Positions 36,254 through 47,820 of a stretch of 64,000 nt of DNA are shown piece after piece (the stretch's first letter is position 1; the number at the start of each line of letters is the position of its first letter). A program made the position numbers and the translations under genes. The notes beneath the pieces are model-generated. The model was given only the letters and a program-made list of their open reading frames with translations, was not told the DNA's origin and did no database searches. The DNA comes from Nelumbo lutea (lineage: Eukaryota > Streptophyta > Magnoliopsida > Proteales > Nelumbonaceae): NCBI GenBank assembly GCA_022828595.1, contig JAKGHH010000007.1, positions 62,360,727 through 62,424,726 of the forward strand. Reading direction: 5' to 3'.

Positions 36254-36426
36254 AAATGCTCCTTCTTGAAATTGGTTTTCCCCTTTCCTCACCTCCTATA
36301 TTGTGGTGTGAAAACATAGGAGCAACCTACCTTGCATCTAATCCCATCCAACATATGTGCACAAAGCACATTGAGTTGGAACTTCTATTTTGTTCATGAG
36401 AAAGTACAAAAGTCGCTTGTGAGGGG
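36254..36426 (+). pseudogene. Second half of the Copia RNase H split by CACTA
   Basis: Reads (Q)MLLLEIGF, PLSSPPILW-like sequence, GATYLASNP, then HIELEFYFVHEKVQKSLV after small frameshifts, directly continuing the RNase H that stops at 24,888. A purine run gagggg (36,421-36,426) serves as polypurine tract before the LTR. Confidence 0.85.
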
Positions 36427-36640
36427 TGTTAGTGACATAACTGATGCACATCCAACAACCAACATGCGCATCTCAAGTGATACGATAATCTCAATAACCA
36501 CCTATTGTTGTTATCTCCTCTTGGAGATTAGATTAATCTTGTAATTTATACTGTCAAACACTATATATATATATATAGTACAATTGGATCTAATGAAATC
36601 ATTGAAGTTCGACTCAGTCTCTTGTTTATCTTGACGAAGA
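36427..36640 (+). mobile_element. Probable 3' LTR of the split Copia
   Basis: Starts TGTTAGTGACAT after the polypurine tract and contains a TATA-like run at 36,564-36,580. The end near 36,640 is approximate; no 5' LTR is available for comparison. Confidence 0.55.
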
Positions 36641-37314
36641 TAGGTTCCCCATTAGGGACCCTAATGCTTGACTTCCGTTTTTTAACTAAAAGCTCTCTGA
36701 GAAAATATTTACTTGAAAAAAAGAAAAAAAATCATTACTCTAAAATTGTTTAGCAATTTGTTAACATCATGAATCACTAAGATATATATCATAGAAATTG
36801 AAATTTATATATGCGGGGTTGGGGCTGGATGGGGATTTTGATATTCCAATTATTCCTAGTACTTGTCTATGAATTGATATTCCAATTATTCCTAGTGCCT
36901 TGATCCCTTCTAGAGTACTCACCATCTCCAACTCTATCAGATGGGGAAGGTTGGATATATACCCAATGGGAAAAAGAAAAATTGCCATCCCTACAAGGCT
37001 ATATTAAACCCAGCAATGATTTTACCATCACCTTGCATGATACAAGACGAAAGCTGAAAGTTGTTTGCAAAACACAAACTTCAAAGAATGCTATAGCTTC
37101 AGTCATATCTTCTAAGCACAAAGGAATAGGCATTTCATAAGAAAAGAGAAATCAGACTTCATAACGCTTATTGTTGTATAAGTATAGGACAGAAAATTAG
37201 ATTGAACATTTATTAATTACATTATCTTATTTTAAATAATAGTTTTAATAACTTTATTTATTATTAGTCTACATCACAATACCGTTTGATTAATATTAGT
37301 TTATTTATTAGTCT
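36641..37314. other. Non-coding spacer
   Basis: Contains a short direct repeat 'gatattccaattattcctag' (36,839 and 36,872). No gene seen. Confidence 0.4.
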
Positions 37315-37620
37315 ATTGGATAATGCCCATTTTAATAATTTTATTAGCCTATTGCCCTTTCCTCCTCCCCATTTTATGGTGTGACAATATCGGAAACATA
37401 TGTCTTGCTTTACATCCCATTCGACATTCTTGTAGCAGGTACTAGAACTCGATTATCACTTTGTTTTGGAACAAAGTTAAATGAAAAGCAACTAGATGTT
37501 CAATACCTCCCTACTCTAGTTGATCAAATTATTGACATCTTCACCAAGCCATTTTATGCCTTAGATTCACTTGAGGGGGGTGTTGAGACATTCGCACACA
37601 TTACGTAAACTTAGTAGTTG
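37315..37620 (+). pseudogene. 3' end of another Copia: RNase H end, PPT and LTR start
   Basis: LDVQYLPTLVDQIIDIFTKP (37,491-37,551) is the last conserved block of Copia pol. It is followed by the polypurine tract ttgagggggg (37,571-37,580) and an LTR start TGTTGAGACATTC (37,581). The upstream part duplicates the RNase H block also present at 36,281-36,400, so this is a second related copy. The LTR is cut off after about 40 bp. Confidence 0.8.
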
Positions 37621-38167
37621 TGATGGGTGTTAGAAATTCCCACCAAATGGGAAAATAATCTGTTTTTGGGTAGTTACCCAAAGTTCTAATTTTTGGGTTG
37701 GTTTTAAATTTGTATACCAATTGATGTAGCTCAATGAACCAAAGATAAAAAAAAATTATTTTATTCTTATCATCTATAAAAACAATTATTCTTTGTTGCA
37801 CTTATTTTTCTTTAATATGGTTAAGTAATAAGAGTTATGAAAGAATGAGGTCAACACCCTAAATAAAAAACTTAATTAAAGAGAATTGAAAGAAGAAAAA
37901 CATAGTAATTCAAATTACATTTTGTGCCCTTCAGTTAGAGAGGGATCAAATTTAAAAATAGGGTATTCTATTCAAGAATAGGATTCAATGAATGTTGATG
38001 AGAGTAAATACCTTAAATATAAGACCTAATGAGAGGTATTTGAATTAGGAGAAAAGTAGTTGATCAAACTACATTTTTATTCTTACAATTAGAGATAGAC
38101 CAAATTCAAAATTTGGGGTATTATAGTCAAACAAAAGTTTCACTCTCATTCACACTTTGTAATAATA
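37621..38167 (-). mobile_element. Helitron A (non-autonomous), 5' part
   Basis: On the minus strand its 5' end is near 38,167 (tattattacaaagtgtgaat). Blocks such as 'gtcaaacaaaagtttcac', 'acctaatgagaggtatt' and 'ttcaaattacattttgtgcc' match the 5' half of the Helitron at 53,096-54,367 in the same order. It abuts Helitron B directly. The 3' part is missing or diverged below 37,640. Confidence 0.6.
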
Positions 38168-39224
38168 CTAGTAAGCGCACACATGCTTTGCATGTGGCAA
38201 TTTTTGATGATGATGATAATAAATAGTATGTTTCCAAAATTTTTTACAATTATTTTATATTTTTATGGCTACAAAAATTATTCTCATTTGTAATACTTAT
38301 TTTTTTTAATATGATGATACGTGACAATTTTTGATGATGATGATAATAAATAATATGCTTCCAAAATTTTATGCAATTATTTTATATTTTTATGTCTACA
38401 AAAATTATTCTCATTTGTAACACTTATTTTTGTTTAATATGAAGAACATAAATATTCAAGATGTGCCCAAATATTTTCTACCATTCTTTTGTATTTTTAA
38501 TACTTTTTTGTGTTTTTATTCTTTTAATTTTTATTATTTAACTATGATATCAAAGGTTGACACATTTTTACCTAAAAGGTTGAATTTTTGACTCAACACC
38601 AAGCAAGAAAACAACTCCATTTTTTGGTTGGTTTTAAATTTTTATTTTATTTCCATGATCAATAAAATAATTCTTTTTTGTCACATTCTTTTTATTTAAT
38701 ATGGTTAATTAATATCAAATATTAGAGACATGATCAAATGTTTTCTACATAATTCTTATATTTTTTATGTTTTTATGTTTTTTAATTTGTATTATTTAAT
38801 TGCGACATCATGAGTTGCCACATTTGACTTGAAAGGTTGAATGTTGAGCTACCACCAAATAGGAAAACAATTTCATTTTTAAATTAGTTTTAAATTTTGT
38901 ATTTTAATTATTTCCATCATCAATAAAAAGTTAAAAACAATTCTCGTTTATGATATCTATTTCATATGAATAATATAAAATATTATAGATATATACACAT
39001 GTTTTTTACATAATTTATATATATTTTATGCTTCTATGTTTTTCTAATTTTTATTATTAAATTGTGACATCATGGGTTGACACATTCGACTTGAAAGGCT
39101 GAATTGTTGAGCTACCACCAAATAGGAAAACAACTTCATTTTTAATTAGTTTTAAATTTTGTATTTTTATTATTTTCATCATCAATAAAAGGTTAAAAAC
39201 AATTCTTGTTTGTCATATCTATTT
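38168..39224 (-). mobile_element. Helitron B (non-autonomous), 3' part
   Basis: On the minus strand the 3' terminus has a hairpin CACATGC-aaa-GCATGTG, then about 8 bp, then CTAG (plus 38,168-38,171), followed by host T. That is the Helitron 3' signature. The interior carries three units of a ~250-bp tandem repeat with 'gacatcat.ggttgacac', 'gacttgaaaggttgaat' and 'accaccaaataggaaaaca' (near 38,545, 38,805 and 39,065). The 5' end is missing, cut near 39,224. Confidence 0.72.
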
Positions 39225-39262
39225 GGGCAAATTTCTTAAACTACTCTTATGGTTTAAACTAA
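39225..39262. repeat. MULE TIR relic
   Basis: 'gggcaaatttcttaaactac' matches the outer end of the Pack-MULE TIR at 46,777 (ggataaatttcttaaactac). No partner TIR was found nearby. Confidence 0.5.
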
Positions 39263-40500
39263 TTAACTAATTCATCAACTACATCCATCTTGCACTCATC
39301 TTCCCCTAGGTTTGGATGCTTAGAGGCACTAAAAGCATTTAATGGGGCTTTCTGCTCCCCAAATGAAAAGTCTATTTCTCCCGATTTACAGTTGGTGTTT
39401 GTATTGGCCGCTACTAAAAATGGACATCTTAAGATTATTGGGATATGATTCAATTCCTCGGTTGGGGGCATGTCTAGGATGATTAACCAATCAACGAATT
39501 TCAGAATTACCGAAGTAGGTTTTAACTTGAGGAGTCTTGATCAACCAATCAACGAATTTCAGAATTACCGAAGTAGGTTTTAACTCGCTAATCCTGAACC
39601 TGTGATAAATATACAAAAGAAGATTTATACTGGCCCCAAGATCCAATAGGGCCCACTCGAAGGTGATTCCAGAGATGACAAAGTTTATGAGAGGAGCATT
39701 CAAGGTCTTTTAGTTTCTGGAGAAGTTGGTTTAGGAGAGCTGCACTAACATCTACCGAGAGCATCATTTTTTGTGGGGCCAGTCGTGGCTCCATCATTTG
39801 GGTACACTACTCTTTCAAGAACTTGGCATAGGCTGGGATATATTGGATCGCGTTGAGGAGAGGGAAGTTAATATGGACTTCCTTGCTCTCCTCGTTGTAA
39901 GTCTCTTTGTTCTTTCGCACCGGCCTAACTACGAGTGCAATTGGAAAGGGAACTATGGGTTGGTTCACTATAGGCTCTAGATTTTCCTTTCCTTTTTCTC
40001 CCCCCCAACTTATGGTTTTCTTGCTCATTTTCTTCTTCATTAATTCTCTTTTCCTCACACGGGTCCTCTAAAATCCTTCCACTCCTTATGGTTATAATAG
40101 CCTTGGTATTTTCAAGCTCAGCATTCCTAGGAGGTGGTTGAATCTGTTGTGGAGAAAAACCCGGTGGCTGATTTCTAGGGTTTGCAACCGGTTAACTCGA
40201 TAGTTGCCCTACTTCTCTCCTCGCCTTGGCTTTCGCTAGTTGTCCTATTTGGCTTTCTAGTTTGTCGATGGATTGTTACTGATTTATGATCAGTTGTTGA
40301 AGCTGCATGAATTGGTCATCTACTATATAGGCTTGAGGAGGTTGTGGGTAAGCTTGATAAGCTTGAGTTGGTTGATTCCTAGGGTACATCTGCTGAAATT
40401 TGTTCTATACTTGTGGCTTCTGAAATTGTTGTGCCATGGAGTTAGATGGATGATGATACTGTTGGGACTGTGTATAGGATGGTTCTAGGGTGATCTTAAG
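39263..40500 (-). pseudogene. Gypsy gag C-terminus and protease fragment (Athila/Tat-like)
   Basis: Minus-strand reading, from 40,350 down: DDQFMQLQQLIINQ, LESQIGQLAKAK, NAELENTKAIITIRSGR (gag C-terminus); PFPIALVVRPVRKNKE and PLLNAIQYIPAYAKFLKE; then the aspartic protease core ALLDLGASINLL, its D-L-G-A active-site motif, near 39,620-39,655; then ELKPTSVILKF; and ELNHIPIILRCPFLVAANTN (39,395-39,455). Frameshifts and stops break it. No RT follows. A 58-bp tandem duplication lies between the two protease blocks. Confidence 0.8.
39481..39590. repeat. 58-bp tandem duplication in the Gypsy protease
   Basis: 'accaatcaacgaatttcaga' with 'attaccgaagtaggtttt' occurs at 39,485 and again 58 bp later, nearly identical, so a recent local duplication. 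Confidence 0.85.
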
Positions 40501-42499
40501 GCTGAGAAGAAAAGGAAAAGGCACCTAACAAAGGCTAAATGGTGAAGATTAGAAGTTAGGTGGATCCTAGGGTTAGAATTCCAAAAAGAAAATGCCCTAG
40601 AATGGATGGTAGAGATTAGAAGGGACAGAAGGTGAAGAATATGCTAGGGTTTGTTAAGAGTGAAAAGAATGGGTTAAAAGGCGCCCTAAGGTTTGCTAAG
40701 GCGTAGGGAGCATGCTAATACAGTAGGAGGGGCGCCAAACTGGGTTTAGCAGCTAGGAGGCACCCTCCTGCTTTTATTTTTTCACAAAAACACCCCCTCT
40801 CTCAGCTGGACTTCACATCAACTTCCCAAAATCTGCATTTCAGCCATGAAAACTTCTCAGTTTTCCCCAGAATTTGCATAGAGACCCTTAGATGCCACAA
40901 CATTGAATTTAACTAGGAAAATGGCACATCTTGACTATTCTAAGGATGAAAATACCCCTAAAATGATGCCCTTAAGGCATCAAAATGCAAAGTTATAATT
41001 TGGCCATCTACACAAACATAGCAACTCCGTACCACGAATGGGGTCAAATATACCCTCCACACCCCTCAAAACTAGTACCGGAGGCCAAAAACCCTGTTCC
41101 CCTTCGACTGCTAAAGCCACCTCCCTCTCTAGCAACAGTTCTGCTGTGTCTACCTCCCTAACGAAATCCATGAAAGGAAATTCCACCCCTTTCCACCCTT
41201 TCTTCTAACAAGGAGCCATGATGAACAGAAAGGGGCACAAAGGACACCATGAAAGTTAACAAAGAAAGGAATGCCAAACAGGTGGAAACATAGAAAGTAA
41301 AAACAAAACAACAAGCTGGTGGGACAAAGAAGATAGTGGGGATTCATATGGCTCACTATTCTTTTATAAGTACTCGTGTGTTGAGAGTGACAAACGATGA
41401 CAGGGAAGATGAACGAGCACGAGCACGGAACCCCAACCGAAGCTTAATGAAAAAGCAACCAAAAGAAAATTACCAATATACCCTCCCACAAGCAGGACAA
41501 AATGGTGCATTAATTTAAATGGAGCGCCACATCAGCAGTTGCCACTCTAAATATTAGGCATTGAAATCAAGCCACACGAATGAACAGGCCACACTTATTA
41601 CAGAATGACAAGTGAAAAACATTAATCATAACCGCCATGCGGCCATCACCTAGTGGCTTTCTTGATTCCCACCAATAGTAGAATATGATACGTCGTTGAA
41701 TCACTGATCCTACTTACACCATGCACCAAACAAAGACTCTCAAACTGCCAAACAAGGGGGTGACGCCCCCACTAAAGCACTAATGACACCACCTTTTGCT
41801 AATCCCCTTCCTACCAATGGTCAGGGGGCTGAAATACAAAAAAGAAAAAAAAAAAACTCAACATGAACTTGCCCATTGCCAGAAAGGGGCAACATAAAAG
41901 ACAATTCCTAATGTCTTTTGCTGATTCCCTTCCTATCAACGGTCAAGGGGGCTGAACCGTACAAATAAGGCATGACACTGCCCATTGATAGGAAGGAAAT
42001 CACCAAAAGATAGGGGGGCTAAACCATGGAATGCAAAAAAACCCCCACCACAGATGCGAGGTGCACATCATCTACACTAAATTACAAAAAGGGGGTAAAT
42101 TCCCAGACCCTACACTCGCATGGAAATGAATCCATTGCAAGACCTAAAAATAAATGTGAAAGCAAAAGTACTTATCGATAAGCTCCCACTTACGGATGAG
42201 CAAAAGTGCTAATTTAGTCCCTCAGAGCACAACAAAACACTATATTGATACCACATGGATGCCTGCGATCAGCTTACAATTAACTTTCCCTCTGCGATGC
42301 ATCACAGGCCTGCGATGAACCCACAACACGCATCATAAAACTGCGATAAACCCGCAATTCATCGCATGCTCTCGATGAGCCCATTCGTAGCTCGAGCCAA
42401 GGCAAACCTGGGCTAAAAATGCAATGAGGTTCACACACACCCGGACCCATGATAAACCCTCAACCACTACCGTGCCACGGCCTACTAAGGAACCGCATC
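40501..42499. other. Gene-free stretch with an internal three-copy repeat
   Basis: No gene seen; ORFs at 40,980-41,356 (minus) have no recognisable domain. 41,795-42,030 has three copies of 'ttttgctgattcccttccta'-like sequence plus 'caaggggGctgaa' (41,796; 41,917; inverted at ~41,978). 42,260-42,380 repeats 'ctgcgatgaaccc'. It may be internal or LTR sequence of an unclassified retrotransposon. Confidence 0.4.
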
Positions 42500-43000
42500 C
42501 AGATGCTACCTACACACGTAATGTTGATGGGTACAAACATGGCAAGGCGCCATGTAGGGCTAACAAGACAGCATCTGCCTGATGGTGACGTCACTAGTGC
42601 CACGTCAGTTAAGTAAGGCACGCAAGAGGTAGTAGTAGCACATGCGAATCATGAGGATCCTCGAGTGAAAGGAAAGCCGATCCTCAGAAAGATCCCCATA
42701 GAGACACGTGGTGAAACCCCAATGGTGACCTTAATGATTGATAGTGATACCAATATTCCCTCTCCTAATAGGAGATAAGAACCTTTGCCTCATTCCTTTT
42801 AGGATCTCGGGATCTCCCTCATAAATAGAGAACCTCCTCGTAATGGAATTCATTCAGCAATCAAGTACCCTTGCCATTGACTCCAAGCTCTACTACCCGA
42901 GCTTGACTCCCTAGCCTAAAACTCAATCCCCTCTAATTCTTGGTCTTTCTCTGTCTTTCAAAGAGACTGCTCCCCCAACCTAGCCTTTACCCCACCTACA
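42500..43000 (+). repeat. Possible LTR (U3/R) segment
   Basis: A TATA-like 'cataaatagagaacc' at ~42,821 is followed by pyrimidine-rich 'ttggtctttctctgtctttc' sequence, an arrangement common in Gypsy LTRs. No paired LTR is seen in the window. Confidence 0.3.
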
Positions 43001-44215
43001 GCCAATACCATGTTTTATGATGATAATTGCTCATGGACAAGTGGTTCTTTTTAGGTTCAATAATCTGTTAATGTAAACTCATTTTGCATGACTTATGGGA
43101 TAAACACCTAATTTGGTAGCTCATGATCTGTTTAATGTTGTGCAACTAATCCATTACTCGGTGTAATCTCAGTTTGTTAAGTGTGAGAACACAGGTTTGA
43201 GTCTTAGAGCAGCCACTTTTCAAAAATTTTGAAGGCTAGGACCGTATCCGGTCCACTCCTCCCAAAACCCTAGATGGCTAGGACAACCAATGGGCTAAGG
43301 CCTTGTTAATAAGTTAAGCCATTACACTATGGATGCTTGCCTGGCTCAAACTCAGCCATAGTTTTGCAACCTACATGAATAATAAAAAATTAAATAGTAA
43401 TGTGTGATTGAAAAATTTTCTGTTATGGATGTATTCTTTTTTGTAGTAAAACGGACATAAATCTTTTTATTTTATATTTCTACCTTTTTTATAGAAAAAA
43501 AAACTTTATTTTGCATTTTAATAACAAGAACAGAGTTTTAATCATAAAAGCTGAAGAAATGTCTCAAATATTTCAACCTGATAAAGGAGAAAAGCAGCTA
43601 AGCCCACAATATCCTTTTGTTCATAGGTTACAAGAAGTGTTGATACAGAAGAAGGGTAGCTAAGCCCACAAGAGCAAAAAACCCTAGAAGCAATTGTAGA
43701 AGCAAGGTAATAGCATATTTCCTTTAGTCATATTCTTTGGAAATTTACATTCCCTTATGCTTTTTTTTCTTATAGCAAATAACCTTTGTTCATTATCCTA
43801 ATTGGAGTTGGAGATGGCCCTTGGAACATGATGAGAGAATTTGATGAGAACATCCCTGCTCGGGCCTTTGATAATTTCTAGGGATGTGGTACATATGGTT
43901 TATAGAATTTAAACTTTTATCCCTTGTTAATTTGTCATACTCAAGTTAATAGTTTTATAAGTTATTTGACTGGGGATGATTGCCTTCCCCTATTCAGTTT
44001 GTAAATTTTACAGAAATCATGTCGAGGAATATACAAACTTACAAAAAAGAGGTAGAGAGTTTGCTCTAGTAGCTTTGATGGAAATACCTTCATAATATAA
44101 AACAATGATGAGGCTTGATGCTTGATTCATGTAACTTTAAATTTTCTATACTTGATGCTTGATTCGTTTGTTTTGTTTTTTAACTTATTATATTTTATTT
44201 TTTGAAGGAATTGGA
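43001..44215. other. Non-coding stretch including a SINE
   Basis: No gene. A SINE lies at 43,120-43,312. 43,590-43,690 has a direct repeat 'agctaagcccaca' (43,597 and 43,658). Confidence 0.4.
43120..43312 (+). repeat. AU-type SINE
   Basis: A-box-like 'taatctcagtttgttaag', B-box-like 'aggtttgagtctta', then 'agagcagccacttttc', 'gaaggctaggaccgtatcc', 'cctcccaaaaccctagatgg' and 'caatgggct'. The order matches AU SINEs; better preserved than the copy at 28,880. Confidence 0.7.
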
Positions 44216-45106
44216 TATGCTCTAATTATTCCATTACAAGCCAACTACATGTAAAGCAAAGTTGGAACTCTTCAAGATGTGAAATCAACCTCTCATGAGC
44301 TATTCATCATTTTCAACCAATTCGTTACCATGGTTACTTAGCCCAAGACACAACTTTAGATATATCGGTGGATACATTGGACCAAATTTCATGTGTTAAT
44401 TGTATAATTTATGATAGCAATTTGGAATTATAATATATTTTTAATACATTTGTATGTGAATACAATTGAGATATGATTTACAAACAATTTACAAGGTTTG
44501 TTGCTTAAAATATTTATGAGAAACATTTATTCAATTGTGGGCACTTTACAATTAGCAACAATTTACTTGATTGTTGTGTATAGAAATAATTGCCATAAAT
44601 ATTTATAAGAAACAATTGTTTCATTGTTGCTAATTTACAATTGGCAACAATTAACTTGATCATTGTATAAGGAGCTTTGGGGCAATAATTGTTTGATTGT
44701 TGCCCATTCAACAACAAATTATATAAGTTGTTGTCTAAGATGATTGTTAGAGACAACTCTTCAACTGTTGCAAATTTACAATTAGCAACAACTAACAAAA
44801 TTGTTAGGGATGATACCATTGGGCAACAAGTAATTGGTTGTTGCTAAAAAACTATATAGATAACAGTTTGTATACATTGTTGCTAAAACAAATCGTTTGG
44901 GGATGGTTGCAAATGGTTGTTGCAAAATACTACTTTTGCCATCAATTGGACCAGCTGTTTTTGCAACATTTGATTGTTGCATAAGACTTTTAACAACGGC
45001 TTCACTAGTAATAGATCTTTCAATTGTAAGTAAAACATTTGACAACAGTTTTTCCTATATCGGAAACAATTTTTGACTGTTGCCAAAAGTCAGTTTTCTT
45101 GCAGTG
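44216..45106. mobile_element. Right end of a second CACTA element
   Basis: Terminus ..cagttttcttgcagtg at 45,106, i.e. CACTGCAAGAAAACTG inverted. The 44,480-45,070 region is a cluster of subterminal repeats around 'ttgttgc' / 'gcaacaa' ('acaattagcaacaa', 'tttgattgttgc'). This repeat family differs from that of the 24.9-36.3 kb CACTA. The left end and any transposase are not seen. Confidence 0.75.
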
Positions 45107-46576
45107 ATATATTATTATATAATATTTAAACAACAAATCTTATATTAATATATATAGAAATGTTATTTATTTTTTTATATTAGACAAGAATTAAATAAAA
45201 ATTTTAATTTGTAAAAAATCATAGTTTTATAATTCACATGGGCCTATTTATCAACAAAAAAATATGCAAGCCCAAAGCTCAAGCCCGAGTCCGAAGGTCA
45301 ATCTATACACAAAATATCTTATTTTCAATATACTTTTATAAACTAATATTAGATTAACTTAGTAATAATTTAATAAATTATTAAACTAATTTATATTTCA
45401 TAATATGTAGTAAATTGAAATTTATTAATAAATTAAGAAGCATATACATATATATATATTACATAACATAAGTACTTTTTTGTATATGTAATAGTATTGG
45501 TCGGGGTCGGGTCGGGCTTATTTGAGAAAGCACGAGCTTGAGCCGACAAGCCTAAAATTTTGTCCAAGCCTAAAAAATAATAGGTCAAGTCGAGCCAGGC
45601 CATCAGGCTACCCGACCCATGAATAGGTCTAATTGTGTATATAAACAATTGTATACATCAAAAATCATATGAAATAAAATTTTAAACATCTTTTTCAATT
45701 TTTTTAAATGGACCTCTCATAGCTTGGCCCGGTCCACGGCCTGGCCTGGCCCTAGGCTTGGCCCATGGATCAGCCTAGCCCACAGCTTGGCATGAACCAG
45801 TGCGGGCTCGGGCCATGGGCCGTGTCGAACTGACCCCCCCCCCCCAAATTATCCCAAGGGAGGGAGGCACGGCTCACACAAAGTGCGGGCTATATGTGGG
45901 TCGTGTCGTGCTAGCCCAACATGACCCGATTTAGACCTCTACTTGAACCCACCCAATACTGGGGACGGGGCAGGGAAATTTGAGGATTCCCTATCCTTTG
46001 ATGAGGAGTGGGGTAACTTGTCCCTAAACTCTCCTGACATTGAGGTGTGGTTGCCTTGCCCTAAACCCACTTGACATTAGGGATAGGGCGGGGATGGGGT
46101 ACAGTGTCTTGACTATGAAGTAGGGACTGGGATGGGGTGCCCTGCCGTGAACCCACCCCGTTGTCATTCCTGTATAATTGTTAACTATTAGTGAAATTAA
46201 CAAAATGTTAGCTTTTGCAATTACTTTTATTTATTTAAAGTTAATCAAAATTTCATTTAAAATAATAAAAATAATAAATATTATTAAAACTACTACAAAA
46301 TTATTAATAAAACTAAATTTATTAAAAAATATTTATTCATATTGAATTAACAATAATTATTTTTTGTAAATCAACATTAAATGAAAAATGCAATTATTAA
46401 AATTTTAGATATTAACAATAACTTTAAATACTTTTAGTTAATTAACGATAAATTTTGATTATTAATTTAATATTAATTAATAATAAATAAAATGATTAAA
46501 TCTTTTATATTTTCCCATGTACGGCAAGGGTACCTGCTAGTGTATAATTAAATTGGGTAATAAATTAATTAAAATC
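45107..46576. other. Non-coding stretch of hAT-type remnants
   Basis: 45,239-45,631 starts 'tgggcctatttatcaac' and ends '..catgaataggtcta', inverted to each other. 45,715-45,935 has GC-rich 'ggcctggcctggcccta' phrases and a C11 run (~45,834). 45,950-46,175 has 'ggggcggggatggggt' phrases with an end 'ttgtcattcct', as in the hAT remnant at 51,944. 46,180-46,540 is AT-rich. Confidence 0.5.
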
Positions 46577-47150
46577 ACTATTTTAAAAACCAAATCAGAC
46601 CAGATGGTTGAACCATTTGACCTAGGAACCGATCATGTATCTGGGTCCATTTTTAGATTAGACCGCTTTGTGGAAAAAATGTTTAATTGGTTAGAGAACC
46701 GTTGACCCAAACGGTACATTGAATCACTAAACCATTCAACCGAAACAATGATTTGTGGTTTAATAAAAAAATTATTGGATAAATTTCTTAAACTACCTTT
46801 TGATTTAGCTAATTGACTAAGTGTATTCTTACTGTTTCAAAATTGGCTAACGCTACCCTTACTGTTTCTAACAATTGGCTAATTTTACCCTTACCTTAAG
46901 GTCCATTAATATTCTATCAAAACTCATTTGCACGGGATCTTTTTTTAACTCAATTTTACCCTCCACCTTCCACCCCTTTTCTCTTTCTCCCCTTCTTTTC
47001 CTATTGGGTTCAGGCATAGAGTAATAGGACATGAGAATCAACTCATGCTGAAAGAAGGGGTTTCACCCAATATGAGGAGGGGTTTCACCGTGCTCTTCAT
47101 CTTGCTAAAGCTATCTGAAGTTCCAAACGCCAGTGACCACTGCAACATTG

Positions 47151-47348
47151 TTAAAGCTCTTTGTCTTGCAATGACCGCCCCACCGCTACAACTCCTCTCC
47201 CTCCCTCTCTCTCTCTCTCTTTCCTGTCTACCACTCCGGTTAGACCGCCACTGGCAGCCTCTTTCCTCTCGCCGTCAAAAACCCTATGCATTTCAGCGGC
47301 GGCGATATTCCTAAAGTAAAAAACCATGTTGCCCCACTCAATACGATC
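47151..47348 (-). other. Non-PORR tail of the Pack-MULE chimeric ORF
   Basis: The open frame continues beyond YFKV into DRIEWGNMVFYF, AAAEMHRVFDGERKEAASGG and a charged E/R/G stretch, ending at 47,151. The DNA is GC-richer (gccgccgctgaaatgc) than the surroundings. It may be a second captured fragment, for example a 5' exon, or MULE sequence; I do not recognise it. Confidence 0.5.
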
Positions 47349-47820
47349 AACCTTAAAATATTGAGGATATCTATGATAAATTGTGTCCCTGAATTCTAAA
47401 GGAAGCCCAAGGTTAGTCCTCAAATGAGCAACCTTCTCTAATAGAATCCGCTTCTCTAAGGACATCATCAATAATTTCCTTAACTTGACAACGAGCAAAT
47501 CTACCATTTCATTCCTCATTTTCAATTCCTCCAAATATAACATTTCGGCCTTAGGGGTCAATTTGAACTTAAGAGAATAAGCCCCTTCTTCCACTATCTC
47601 AAAAACAATAGGAAACTGCTTCAATAAAGCAATAAAATGACGTTTTTGATCGAGGCCCAATTCCCTTTAGTACCTGCCCAAGTCTCTAAGCGACATTATT
47701 CTATCAGGTTGACTAACCAAAATCTTTCTTATTTTTAACACCAATTTCAGCTTCTTGTCACGTTGGATAACGTTGTCAAAGGCAAACTATTTTCTTCTCT
47801 TGACAGCGGTTGTTATTGGG
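47349..47820 (-). pseudogene. PORR-domain gene fragment inside the Pack-MULE
   Basis: PORR (plant organelle RNA recognition) proteins bind organelle introns and aid splicing in chloroplasts or mitochondria. Minus-strand reading: TTAVKRRK, a stop, FAFDNVIQRDKKLKLVLKIR, KILVSQPDRIMSLRDLGRY, TAA at 47,667-47,669, RELGLDQKRHFIALLKQFPI, VFEIVEEGAYSLKFKLTP, VVKLRKLLMMSLEKRILLEK and GLPLEFRDTIYHRYPQYFKV, where similarity ends. This covers the N-terminal half of the domain with only two stops over about 155 codons. The C-terminal half and the organelle-targeting peptide are missing. Confidence 0.87.

Noticed and set aside
46500..46545. 'ggtacctgctagtg' considered as a Helitron terminus
   Set aside because: No convincing hairpin and no similarity to the three Helitrons found here.
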